Assembly (NCBI RefSeq): GCF_040802235.1
Contig: NC_133156.1
Location: 143,389,173-143,453,172 of the forward strand
Direction of reading: 5' to 3'
Length of the DNA stretch: 64,000 nucleotides
Origin: Manis javanica
Lineage: Eukaryota; Chordata; Mammalia; Pholidota; Manidae
The position numbers and the translations under genes were made by a program. Positions 12,056-35,222 of the stretch are shown here, in pieces. Numbering within the stretch: position 1 is the stretch's first letter; every line of letters starts with the position of its first letter. The notes below the pieces were generated by a model. The model did not search any database and was not told the origin of the DNA. It saw only the letters and a list, made by a program, of their open reading frames with translations.

Positions 12056-12061
12056 AATAAA
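12056..12061 (+). terminator. Candidate CMBL poly(A) signal, proximal
   Basis: AATAAA lies about 90 nt after the stop codon, followed by a weak GT-containing stretch. It would give a very short 3'UTR. Confidence 0.45.
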
Positions 12062-12505
12062 TCAAGGAATCCTGAAATTCATTAGTTCATGTGAAACACA
12101 GATTCAGCAGGAAATGTTAATGTATGAAATAATTTAACACACACATGAATCAAAATGTAAACAGCAGGTCAATGCCTGAAGAATTGGAATGGTGACATAA
12201 TATCCTAACTACCTGGTTATTCAGGGGCTAGCCCAGCTCAGGCCTGGCCTTTCTGGTCTTTAACTGAGCACATCCTGTAAAATGATTAATATGGCAAAGC
12301 TATGAAGAATGTGAACTATAAACTCAGAAAAATTAAATTCCCAGCTTAATTTGACATTTACTTCTATCTTAATACAGATGAACTTCTCGTGTATATATTG
12401 CAGTATGAGAAATATTGAGATTAAAATAGGGTTCCATTGACCTAATGATATCAAGCCAGTAAACCTCCTTTTGAGTTTTTGAATTTGTACCTTTTCCTAA
12501 AAGCT

Positions 12506-12511
12506 AATAAA
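12506..12511 (+). terminator. Candidate CMBL poly(A) signal, distal
   Basis: AATAAA lies about 540 nt after the stop, inside AT-rich, 3'UTR-like DNA. RNA 3' ends would be needed to choose between the two signals. Confidence 0.4.
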
Positions 12512-12814
12512 ACTGATGAACTAGTTACCATCCAGCTGTCTCCTAGGTAATGGTTTCCCAAACTGGTGTTTTTGGGTCCCAGGGGTGGGGGCTGCTTAAA
12601 AAATCTCTCATGTGGTGGTATAAAGGGTAAAGTTTCAGTTTTTACATTTAAGTTAATTTACCTAAATCACATACATAACTTAGCTCCTCAGGGGCCCTGG
12701 CCACATGTCAGGCACTCGGTAGCCATATGTGGCCAGTGGGAACCACAGGGCAGGGCTGGTCTTCAAAGGGGAAGGGGCTACTGCTGGGGGTTGACATTGT
12801 TTTACTTGGTTCTT

Positions 12815-13690
12815 ATCCCCGCTGCAGCAAAGAACTGAAGGGTAGAGATGCAGTAGTGAAGCCGGGCAAAAGTTTTATTTGAAATACACTCTAAAGAAGG
12901 AATGGGCCAGAGCCAAGGTGGACAAAGGCAGGTTTACTTGACTAAAGCAGAGAGAAAGGGGAAGCTCATTGATGAGAACTTGCAAGCTCAAATCAGAGCT
13001 CGTAGCAGCCACTCCCTACTTCCCTGAAGTAGGACAGAGAGAGTGAAGACTTGTGCTTTAAGTCCCGAAAACAGAATGAAATAGCAAAGTGACAGAGACA
13101 GCACTGGGAGAGCACAGAGTCAAAATGTAGTAAGTTGAACTATAAGAAGCCTTTTAAAAATACACACTCCAAGAAAGGGGAGTGTGGGAACTTCAGAGGG
13201 GAGGTGCACTTAAGGGCTTAGGATTCTGCCTTTTAAGGCTTTCATGCATGGGGCAAAGTGTGTGGATGGGGGTTGTTGGGCATAGGCTTGACTTGTCTCA
13301 TGATGTCTATCTCTGATGAGAGACACTATGTCATTATCTTTCAAGAATGGGATAAAGGTAAAGAGTTAGGGGGTGTAGGCTTGTCATGCAGTCTCATGAT
13401 GTCTATCTCACCTGCATTAACTGGAGAAAGTGTCGAGGTCAGCCCAGATTCTGAGTGTGTGGAATGAACTCACATTGTAAAGGGCGTTAATTCTGTGAGT
13501 CCTTTCTGACTGGCTGGCTGGCTTTTTCTGATTGACTCCCTGAGTTCCTGACGGGCCCCGCCCTCTTTTCATCCTGCTCATATCTCTCTGCTTCACACTC
13601 CTGTCTTCAAACTGTGTCCCGGTGGCCTCCTGTGACCCTATTGTGCTCCCACATGACAGCCCTGCAGTTGCTCATTCTCAGTGCCAGCCC
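12815..13690 (-). repeat. Candidate LTR remnant
   Basis: The minus strand has an AAATAAAA poly(A)-like signal near 12870-12878 and the GC-rich U3-like CCCGCCC region near 13555. Within it the 19-mer GTCTCATGATGTCTATCTC occurs twice (13295-13313 and 13391-13409). The family is not recognised. Confidence 0.35.
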
Positions 13691-15554
13691 TGAGAATTTC
13701 TGTACTTGGCAAGCTAACCAAGCATAGACCCAGTAGCTGGCCCCCACAGCAGCAGCTCTCAGGGTCTGCACACACCGGAAAGGCTGCCTCGGTTCCCCTC
13801 CGCCCAGGGCTGGGCCTGCAGTGGGCTCCCTCTGTCAGGTGGGTCTACGGGGAGCAGGTTCTGCTTCCTGCGTTGAAGGTGAGCTGCTCTCATCTCGTGC
13901 ATGGCCAGCTTGGGGCCGTTTCTTGTTGGTCCTGCAGCTGCAGCGGGAAACTCATGGCACTTGCTTTCTGGGCTGGAGCCAGGTGGACCCTGCAGCCTCA
14001 GGTCCACACCACCCTCTTGTACTTCCATCCTGAGCCTGAGAGTATGGCGGAGGTTTTTAGTTCTTTGTGTGAGGCCAGCAGGAGGAACAATGTGGGCCCG
14101 CAGGGAGCAAAAAGCAATGATGTGGGCCTGACCCCAGGCCCGGGTATGGAGAGGAGAGGAGGGATTTCAGAGCTTTTAGGAGAGAACTGGAAAAACAGTG
14201 AACCATCTGAGACTGGCTGAGAGATGATCCAGGCTAGGGAATCTGGGAGGAAAAGCAGTACTGTGGGAGAAGTTTAGCTTTGGTCCAGCCTGGAATATCA
14301 GGTTTTCTGGGGATGCAGCTAACAGAAAGCTTGACTAACAGTGGCTCAACTAACTGTGGCTAAGAGAATAACATTGAAGTCTCTCCCACAATATCTCTAA
14401 ATTGATCTGTTAAAAAATCTATCCAAGTAAATTTGAAGCTCTAATTTACTTTATTGAGGGATTTCATGAATTGGGTGGAGAGATGCTATGAGGAATTGTA
14501 CAAAATGGAAGGTTTTTATAGATGGGTGTGGGGGCAAGAAGTTATTAGCTAAAGAAAAGAAGGGATTGTTTCAGACAAGGTCACTTTCTATTAGGGGGAA
14601 CAGCAGGGGTCTTATGCAGATCACCTTCCTAGTCATGAGGAAATTTCAGACTGACTGGTTTAAACTTCCACTCCTGGGAGAGGTCGAACCTGCCAGTATG
14701 TGAAGTGTTAAGCCCGGGTTTGGTGACTTGGTCCAGTAGAAGTGACCCCATGTCCGGCCTGCATCTTCCCAACAGAGCCCAGCCTGGGTCAGGGCTTTGC
14801 TGAGGTCAGGACATGCATAGGTGCCAGCCATGCTGGACCCTTTCCTCCAGGCTGGCTCCAGGCCTTGGCCTCACAAACACCAGCCAGGGTGGGTGGGGAG
14901 GCGGCTCTCTTCCTGTGCATCTCCGTTTCTGTTAGGGAGGAAACTCTTTCCCAGAAGCCCCCATATGGGTCCTGAGGCAGGCTGGAGGGAGCATCAGCTG
15001 AGGGGCCCATGGCCAGGAAGGATTAGATCTCACTCACAGTGAGGCCTGGTGGGCAGCCTGTGAAGGGGACCTGAGGACCGGGGAGCCGCCTGCTGGAGGC
15101 CTATGGAAGGTGTAGGTGAGGAAGAGTGTGGAGTAAGACAGGGATGAGAAGTGACCGCTGGGGGCAGGGTGGGGTAGGCGGAAGAGTTACAAGGGTCCAG
15201 GCCTCAGCGTGTTGAGCCAGCTGTGTGACGTTGGGCAACTTACTTAGCTTCTCTGATCCTTTGTTTTTTTCAGTGTAAAATCTATGAATGAAAGTATTTC
15301 TGCGAGTAGAGGGGGTGCTTGGCAGGATAAATACAGCCTCACAAAGTAAGTGTGCTTGGGGTCACGGCAGGGAGAAATGGTGGTTGTTTCTGGATGTGTC
15401 CCTTTAGGCAGCTTGAGGGAAATGGAGGAGCCAGGGAGGCCAGAGGAACTACAGGGGGCAACTTCCACGAAAGGCATGGCAAGAGTTTCAAAAAGAAGGG
15501 TGTAGGGAAAATGGAAGTTCCATGGCTAGGAGCCTCACCTGATCCTAATCTAAT
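13691..15554. other. Intergenic DNA between CMBL and CCT5
   Basis: Mixed GC-rich and AT-rich sequence with no supported gene. A long open frame at 13681-14220 (179 aa) has no recognisable domain and a repeat-like composition. A small MIR-like piece lies at about 15190-15290. Confidence 0.6.
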
Positions 15555-15752
15555 CTACCCACTGTGTATGTGCGATGATGTAATAGTTGGCCTACTGAGC
15601 ACACCTTGTATATGCATTGGCCATAAGCCATTACTGCCAGTATTGCTATAAAAAGAGCTCCCCAGTGCTAAGAGCAGAGCATAGAGAAGAGAGCAGGAGA
15701 GAGGAGGGAAGAGGCTGGAAACAAGGGCAGAGCCTGGGATAGAGGCTTGTGG
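15555..15752 (+). repeat. Partial LTR, copy A
   Basis: It has a TATA-like CTATAAAAAGAGCTCC and the CAGTGCT downstream segment found in the three other copies nearby, but no poly(A) half. It joins directly to copy B at the ATAAAATGAGAG segment. Confidence 0.6.
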
Positions 15753-16165
15753 ATAAAATGAGAGTTCCTGTGGCCTGGATTCTCACCTGGCCCTGGTTGA
15801 CTAGCTCACTGCACACCTGTGGGCAATACATGGCTGTTGACTATATAAAGAACTCCACCCAGTGCTCTGGGCATGACACAGTGGCAGAGCTGCAAGGCTG
15901 CAGGAGAGCAGAGCAGAGCAGAGGACAGAGGCCCAGAGGACGGCTGTGTGGGACGACTGTGCAGACAGAGCAGCCCAGAGGCAGAGACTGGCTTGCTGCA
16001 TACAGACTCGCTCTGAGTGAGCGGGATTTTACTGACTGACCTGCCACCTGGAAATAAAGTTGGGTATAACCCTTTCACCCCAAGAACGTTTTGCTATTTC
16101 TTTGTTCACATTGAATCCATAGTAAACTTGCCCAGGGCTGAAACCCATTGGCAAGACAGGCTGAG
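15753..16165 (+). repeat. LTR, copy B (solo-LTR-like)
   Basis: It has the layout of an LTR: GTTCCTGTGG near its start, TATATAA at 15842-15848, the GGCTGCAGGAGAGCAGAG segment, and AATAAA at 16053-16058. After that comes a U5-like tail containing CATTGAATCCATAGT and GGGCTGAAACCCATTGG. The TATA to poly(A) distance is about 210 bp. No gag, pol or env coding region is attached. The family is not recognised. Confidence 0.7.
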
Positions 16166-16254
16166 CCAGAGGCAGAGACAGAGGCAGATGGAATTCTAGC
16201 ACTCAACCTACCCCTGTGAGAATAAAGCTTGGCATGCATGAGCTGCCTGTGGAG

Positions 16255-16670
16255 GAAGTGAAGGTTCCTGTGGCCAGAATTCTCATGTGGCCCTGGTCAG
16301 CTAGCTCACTACGCATGTGTGGGTAATATGTCATTATTGAATCTATATAAAGAGCTCCATCCAGTGCTCTGGGCGACACTGGCATGGCTGCAAGGCTGCA
16401 GGAGAGCAGAGGCTGGAGTGGTGGCAGTGCCAAGGCCAGAGACCAAGATAGCTGTGGGGATGGAGAGGCCCAGAGACAGAGACCAGCTTGCTGCATGTAG
16501 ACTTGCTCTGAGTGGACAGTATTCTAGTGACTGACTGGCCACTGTGGGAATAAAGTTGGGTATAACCATTTTACCTCAAGAATATTCCACTGTCATTTCT
16601 TTTCAGTCTCATTGAATCCATAGTGAACTTGTCCAGGGCTGAAACCCATTGGAAAGACACCCCCCAACAT
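16255..16670 (+). repeat. LTR, copy C (solo-LTR-like)
   Basis: It shares the order of motifs with copy B at a 500-bp offset: GGTTCCTGTGG at 16263, TATATAA at 16344-16350, AATAAA at 16549-16554, and the CATTGAATCCATAGTG and GGGCTGAAACCCATTGG tail. It ends near 16670 in CCCCCCAACA. About 90 bp of extra sequence, with its own AATAAA near 16222, separates it from copy B. Confidence 0.72.
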
Positions 16671-17439
16671 CTCATTGTCGTTACTGGGACTTACTGAATC
16701 CAGAGTGAATTTGCCCGGGGCTGAAATACTCAGGTGAGACAGAGGGAAACAGTAGAAAAAAAGATGACAAGAGCTCATGGTGTGTCCCCGCAGAAAGCAG
16801 GCCTGGGACTCAGAAGTGGGAGAGCTGGGTGGGCCTCCCTGCAGGCCCAAGTGGAGGCCAGAAGGGGCTGCAGAGGAAGAGGTGCCCGAGGGGGCAGCCA
16901 CTGGGCTCTGAGGGGCTTGACTTTGTCCTGATGTTAGCTCCCAAAGGCGAGGCACCTGATGAGGGAGGGTAAGGAGGGGGCTGAGCTGGCTGGCAGCAGG
17001 CGGAGCCCAGTCCTTGGGCCTCTATCAGAGAGCTTGGACTCTTCTAGTGCTCACGCCCACTGCGTATTGGCGGGCCTCCTGCTGCCATCACCTCCTGGGG
17101 ACCCAGGCAGGTGAAGCAGCCACTCTGAAAGGGAAAGGAGAGCTCCAGAGGGTCTTGAGTTGGCACGCAGATGCTTCAGCCTGGAAGTGACGCTTCTCAC
17201 AGCCTCTGGCCTGGGGTTGTGCCTGGTCCCAAGCACCAGGAATCCCAGAAGTACAATCCTGTCACATGCCCAGAAAGGGAGCCACTTGTCTCTGAGGCTC
17301 AGTACTAACACGTGACTACCCCAGAAGTGGGGACTAGGAAACCCACTTGAGAGATGGGCCCTCGGGGACGTTAGGAGGCACCGGCTAGTGCAGGAGGACT
17401 GCCTCCCTGAGGCAGGATAGGGGTTTATGACTTTTCTTT
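16671..17439. other. Intergenic DNA
   Basis: It begins with a further piece of the LTR tail (GCCCGGGGCTGAAA at about 16712), then GC-rich unassigned sequence. The 136-aa and 120-aa frames here are not recognisable proteins. Confidence 0.55.
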
Positions 17440-17960
17440 TGCGGCTGTGACAAATTACCACAAACTTCGCAGCTTTGTAACAGATTTATCTTAGTTCTTG
17501 TGGATCAGAAGCCCAGGCGGCTTGGCTGGTTTCTCTGCACTCATTTCACAAGGCCCAAGTCAGGCTGCTGCCTGGCTATCCAGAGGCTGTAGAAGAACCC
17601 ACTTCCATGTACTTTCAAGTTTTTGGCAGAACTATTTCTTGCAGTTGTAGGACAGAGGTCCTGGGAGCACCTTCAGCCCTAGAGGCTTCCTTCCCTTGCA
17701 CGTGGTCGCTGCAGCTGAGGCGGGTGGGGTCCCATCACACTGCCATCTAGACGTCCTTCGGCCACACCTCTTCCTCTCTCTCCAGGCCCTTCAAGGGCTC
17801 ATGTGATTACATTGGGCCCACCTGGGGAGTTTTCCCATCGTGAGGTCAACTGACAGGCACTTAATTCCACCTGCAAAGTGCCTTCACAGCAGTGCCTGCG
17901 TTGATAGCTGAATGAGCAGGCTGAGTCTTAGGGGGCAGCTCTAGAATTCTGTCTGCCACA
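17440..17960 (-). repeat. ERVL-MaLR LTR (MLT1/MST-like), minus strand
   Basis: It reads as a reversed MaLR LTR: GGCTGTGACAAATTACCACAA, then segments on the 'gatcagaagccca' theme, the CTTCCCTTGCACGTGG block, TCATGTGATTACATTGGGCCC and TCTAGAATTCTGTCTGCCACA. It is old and diverged. Confidence 0.7.
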
Positions 17961-18229
17961 AGGGGAGGGTGGGTGGACTGCCCAGATGTCCAGCTCTGCC
18001 CAGGTGGGCGCACAGGAGTTGGAATTTCAAACTGTCCGTGTCTATGGTCTTTGAAATAGGAGTCAAAGATCATCTAAGTCTGGCCAACTGCAGATTTTTA
18101 GAACTTATATTAAAGATGTTTACTGTATAAAGTTGAAAAGTTTACTTCAAGAAATGAAGGTGTATTCAAATTATGAAGTGTCTCTTGGATTTGACAATGC
18201 CTAGGATTATTACGAGGATTAAACATGTT

Positions 18230-18960
18230 AATACAGGAGCTTCTCAGTGGTGTCAGGATCCTTTTATACTCCTACAACTATTGAGGATGCCCAGAGCTTT
18301 TGTCTTACGTGGGTTCTATCCATTGACATTTAATGTATTAGAAATTAAAACTAAGAAGTTAAACTACATTAAAAATAATGAACACATCAAATGTTAATGT
18401 AAATGATGTTTTAATATTTTCCAAAACAAAAATAGTTATTATAGTGGCATATTTTTCACTTTTACAAAAATCTCCTTCATATCTGGCTGAACAGTAGACA
18501 GCTGGATTCTTGTATCTGCTTCTAACAACGCATGCAGTTCAATACAAGGTGTGACTTCAGTTGAAGCATATGAAAAAAATCTGCCCACATGATAAAGTTG
18601 GAAAAGGGAGCATTTTTCAGTTGCCTTTCACAAAACTAGATATCCCTCTTTACATCCAAAACCAACAAATGGGTCGTTTCAATATGCTTTTCATTGTTAT
18701 ACTGGCCTGTCTTGCACTCAGCAAAGGTGTTTTACCTATGTGCAATACGTTGTAGTATCATACAGTACACTTAGAAAATAACTCATTTACTGAGCTATGC
18801 AGATCTCAAATGATGACATATTTCATACAATGTCAAAAAGTCATTCTTTAAATCATCATCAATCTTACCAGAAAAGCCTTGCAGAGCTTCTGAGTTCGTT
18901 ATGGTGGATGCAAGCTTTCAAAAAACTAATTTTAGCTTAGAAATTCAAATTTTACCATTG
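18230..18960. repeat. Unassigned ancient interspersed repeat
   Basis: AT-rich sequence whose phrases (a TTTTCCAAAACAAAAATAG block, then GACAGCTGGATTCTTGTATC) match a repeat I have met before but cannot name. It is probably a decayed DNA transposon or L1-related remnant. Confidence 0.35.
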
Positions 18961-18974
18961 GCTACAATACTAAT

Positions 18975-19160
18975 CAGTTCTTGCTGTGGATTGGATGTGT
19001 TACTTTCTCGGCCTTGTGCAGGCTGGTACGCTGGCCCCACCAGATGCTGGGACTGCCCACACTTAATCTTGGATTTCTGGCCTCCAGAACTGTGAGAGAG
19101 AAATTGTTGTTTAAGCCAATCTGAGTGTTTTTGTTACAGGAGTTGTAACTAAGATAGTTG
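18975..19160 (+). repeat. MaLR-like LTR 3' remnant
   Basis: It contains CTTGGATTTCTGGCCTCCAG, AACTGTGAGAGAGAAATTG and TTGTTTAAGCCA, the typical 3' part of MLT1/MST LTRs in the forward direction. Confidence 0.65.
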
Positions 19161-20247
19161 ATCCACTGGTGACAGTTCACTGTTCATTTTTGAGGAAATG
19201 CCTCTCATGTCATCATCAGTCATTCTTAAAGGAAAATGTTTTGTGTTAAGAGCTAGTTCAGCTGAGACCACCACCATACTTGTTACATGGCAGCGCTGAG
19301 AACACTTAGTCTCTAATACTAGAAAGCCGTGTACCCAAGGGCCTACACTGAGCAACTCAGTAACTTGCATTGCTTCAGCAAGGCCACCCCTCAGGGCAAA
19401 TGGCTCTTTTCAGCATGTGGTGCTGAAGAGCACGACTACTGGAATAATTTGGTGTCACTGCCCTGATTCACAAAGATGGGTTTCACCTACTGCTGCTTTT
19501 GCATCATTAGTGCAACTGTCCACACAGCAAAAAAGGCAAGTAAGCTTAGTAGGAAAACAGGGACCTCACAGCCCCTTGAATGTCTAGGACCCCAAATCCA
19601 CAGACCACACTTGGAAAACCACTGTATCTTTAGAAAACAAAAAGTACTTAGGACCCAACGCATGTTTAAAACACCTTTACTTCTGGTGTCATTCTCATTC
19701 CCTGACCTTCAACACGTCCTTTAAGTAGCCACTGGTCTCTGACACCTTCTCTTCTCTGGTGCTTGAGACAACTCATCTTGCAAGGTTGCCTAAAAGCAGC
19801 ACTTAAATGGAGGAACTCTTCTCAATGCTTACAAATACTGATTATTGATTTTTCATTACTAACCTACCCCGGCCACCTCTGACCCCAAACTCCTGACCCT
19901 TTAGTGGAGATGTTCCACCAAGAACAGAGAAGAAAAAGGATCCAAGAAACTCCATCACATGGAACAGCCCCGCCTCTCAGCCCTTCAAGCAGCATTGGTA
20001 CCTTTTTGAGTGGCTGCTTCTAATCGAAGACCAGGCCATTTAACAAACACCAAGTAAACCTACCAATGTAGGAATTGGAAGGCAACAGGAAAATGTTGGG
20101 TCCTGCATGGGAATATGGCCTTAAGGTCAAGTGCCTTTAGCTGCTCTTGCTATGCATGGGATGAGATGGGAGTCAGCTCAAGTGCCGTGGACACCCAACT
20201 CAGCAAGTGCTCTACAGCTGAAAAATAACAGTACCACACTACCGTGA
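19161..20247. other. Intergenic DNA
   Basis: No gene is seen. An 'accacacttggaaaaccactg' type phrase at about 19603-19624 resembles the end of an old hAT element. The rest is unassigned. Confidence 0.5.
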
Positions 20248-20271
20248 AGAGGTACTTTTTATTTCATTTTT

Positions 20272-20382
20272 AAATATGGAACGCTTCACGAATCTGTCAT
20301 CCTTGTACATCGTTGTACAAGGGCCGTGCTAATCTTCTCTATATCGTTCCAATTTTAGTCTATGTGCTGCTGAAGCAAGCAC
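20272..20382 (-). pseudogene. U6 snRNA retropseudogene
   Basis: The minus strand reads as U6 snRNA: a GTGCTTGCTTCAGCAGCAC 5' end, then AAAATTGGAACGATA, GAGAAGATTAGCA, and TTCGTGAAGCGTTCCATATTT at the 3' end. It differs from functional U6 by point changes and by an insertion of about 10 nt (TACAACGATG) in the middle, with AAGGATGACA kept. It is followed on the minus strand by an A-rich tail and bounded by the direct repeat AGAGGTACTTTT (20248-20259 and 20383-20394). No snRNA promoter elements are seen upstream. This is an L1-mediated copy and unlikely to be functional. Confidence 0.93.
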
Positions 20383-20439
20383 AGAGGTACTTTTAATGAA
20401 ACAAAATCAAAGTTGTGAAACACCTCTACAGGTTTTTTT

Positions 20440-20840
20440 TCTACTTGTGACCCATGTATCTTGCCAATGGGTCTCAGCCCCAGGTACACTCACTATGGAT
20501 TCAATGTGACCAAAGAAATGACAGTAGAATGTTCTTGGGGTGAAAGGATTATACCCCTTTATTTCCATGGTAACAGGTTAATCACTGAAATCCTGTCCAC
20601 TCAGAGCAAGTCTGCAGGCAGCAGGCTGGTCTCTGCCTCTGGGCCTCTGTCCTTGGTGCTGCCACCTGTCCAGCCTCTGGTCTGCTCTCCTCTCCTGCAG
20701 CCTTGCAGCCATGCCACTGTGTTGCGCAGGGCACTGGGTGGAGCTCTTTTAGAGTCAATAACAACACACTGCCCACGTGCGTGGTGAGCTAGCCAACCAG
20801 GGCCAGGTGAGAATCCTCACCACAGGAACCTTCATTTTAT
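20440..20840 (-). repeat. LTR, copy D (inverted relative to A-C)
   Basis: The minus strand runs ATAAAATGAAGGTTCCTGTGG, then a decayed TATA (CTCTAAAAG, about 20744-20752), GGCTGCAAGGCTGCAGGAGAG, AATAAA at 20558-20563, and the CATTGAATCCATAGTGAG tail. It matches copies B and C in order and spacing. It could pair with C across about 3.8 kb. Confidence 0.7.
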
Positions 20841-22035
20841 CAATACTGTTACTTCTCTCAACCTCAAAAAACACCAGCAACATCTGTGAGGGTCATTTTT
20901 GGAAGGCAGGAGTGGTTATCGGCTCTTCTACAACCTCGAGCACTTTCAGTTAGACTGGTCCAAAGCAAGCTGCTGTATGCTCTTTACAAGTTAGCATCAA
21001 TCCTTGGAAATCAACTCATCCAAACTACAATGTTGGAGGTATGAGTGGGTCTATAGCTGACTTGATTCTATGACACTACACCCAAAATATAAGTGTTATT
21101 ACAGCACACTTCACAATTCACTTTATGATGGAAAAAAACGAGGTTGTATTTTCCGTAAGTTTATTATTCAATAAAAATACTTCAGTACTTTTTTAATATT
21201 CAACTGTCTGGTCCCCAAAACATACTAAAGATAGGAAAGGTATTAGCAACTACACCTAAATCCACATATTTACTTGGCCAAACTACTAATTTATTAATGT
21301 AGAGAGAAAATACAATGACCTAACAGTTAAGACTGGTCAGTGTCCTGGTTCACAGAAGGCAACCCTGAAACCTATTACTAAAGTCTATTTAGACAAGAAC
21401 CAGCCTTCCAGGGAATATGATTAGACCTATTGGCACACTCCCTGATGGCACATAAATGAACTTTCTCTACAGAACCAACAATACACCAGCACACAGCACA
21501 GACTTGGGATAGATTGCATAGGTTTCACCCTACTTATTGGTTAGGAGATGCTATGAATAGTAAGCAAGTGATCCCATTCACAGGTGAGAATTGGGACAAT
21601 CCAGGTGGTCTCAAAACAAGACCTGGCCTGAAGTTAGGGCTGTCACTATTCGCCAGCATTATTTTAGTTAAGTAGGATTAAGTCCAAATGCCTTTTCTTA
21701 CACATGGTGAAGGTTAAGACATTTCCTCCCACTTAATCCATTTCTCTATCTCTACACTTTACCTCTCCTTGTCCTGTCCTCTGACATTAACCCTTTGATG
21801 CTGGTCCTATTAGCACTAACCATATCCCAGGCTGTGTATTGTGTAACCCCACAGCGCTGAAGACATCCCTATAATGAGTCTTTTACAATCAAAGGACCCA
21901 CCAACTTGGACAGACGCAGCATTTAATAAGGTTGACACAATATTCCTCTTAATGTTAAAATAACCTTGAGAACAATTGTTTTGGCTGTTAAATTAGTTCC
22001 TATAGCTTATTAAAAAACACCTTCTATTAAGGCAG
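20841..22035. other. Intergenic DNA downstream of CCT5
   Basis: AT-rich sequence, possibly including a longer CCT5 3'UTR. TTTATT on the plus strand at 21160-21165 (AATAAA on minus) is a possible distal poly(A) signal. No gene is seen. Confidence 0.55.
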
Positions 22036-22038
22036 CAT

Positions 22039-22044
22039 TTTATT
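22039..22044 (-). terminator. Likely CCT5 poly(A) signal
   Basis: AATAAA on the minus strand lies about 275 nt past the CCT5 stop. It is followed within about 25 nt by a GAAGGTGTTTTTT stretch that would serve as the G/U-rich downstream element. The resulting mRNA of about 2 kb fits the CCT5 size I recall. An AATAAA 12 nt after the stop (22301-22306) is too close to be the main site. Confidence 0.6.
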
Positions 22045-22316
22045 GTTACAATGTTCAACTTGAAGAACAGAAGATAAAAGTTGTTTAAAGAGATCCCTTT
22101 AATATAATGAATATAAAAGCTTGTGAGACAGTATCCCTATAATTACATGTTTTTGAACAAGTGAAACCATGGTTACCCAACATCTACCCAGCTCTTTTTA
22201 TTCCAGCATCTACAGTGTCTGTAAAAAGACGCAGTAATAAATAACTAGAAGCATCACAAGCCACCTATTTATTTAATTACAGCCATGGACATTCCTCCAG
22301 TTTATTCTATTTTTTT

Positions 22317-34889
<12,573 letters not shown>

Positions 34890-35092
34890 TATCATGCAGG
34901 AAGCTGTGGGGAAGTTCAAACGCGAGCACGGGAACTTTTAGAACCCACAGTCTAAGATAGATGTAATACAGTCATTTCTTAAAGATAGGCAATTGTGAGT
35001 TTCTGGGTAGTGGGTCCCAACCAAGAACTCATTTACTCAGAGCATTATTTTCACCTCCTATCTACCCCTACTCCGAGAAGATGGTATAATCC

Positions 35093-35100
35093 ACTTCCGG
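35093..35100. promoter_or_regulatory. ETS-type motif ACTTCCGG
   Basis: It lies about 110 bp upstream of the ATPSCKMT start codon and is a common element of CpG-island and bidirectional promoters (GABPA/ELK class). Confidence 0.5.
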
Positions 35101-35206
35101 ATTTTTTTTTTTTTGTGTGTGTGTGTGTGTGGGTGGGGGTTGCGGGGGTGGGGGTGTCTCTCTCTCCCGCCCTGCCTCACCCGCCGAAACTGCCAGAAAT
35201 CTCGCG

Positions 35207-35222
35207 ATGGAGGGAGGAGGAG
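35207..35222 (+). CDS. ATPSCKMT: ATPSCKMT coding exon 1 (16 nt)
   Basis: Only MEGGG plus one base is coded before the donor GTGAGC at 35223. The ATG overlaps a TCTCGCGA motif. It is chosen because phase and MEGGGG match the known protein and the split codon G|GT joins exon 2. Confidence 0.9.

Noticed and set aside
13681-14220. 179-aa open frame, plus strand
   Set aside because: No recognisable domain, low-complexity GC-rich composition, overlapping frames on both strands, and located among repeats.
13691-17439. Retroviral gag, pol or env genes accompanying the LTR cluster
   Set aside because: No frame of adequate length or motif was seen between the LTR copies. They look like solo LTRs.
20272-20382. 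Functional U6 snRNA gene
   Set aside because: Internal insertion, point changes, target-site duplication and A-rich tail show a retropseudogene; no PSE or TATA is seen upstream.
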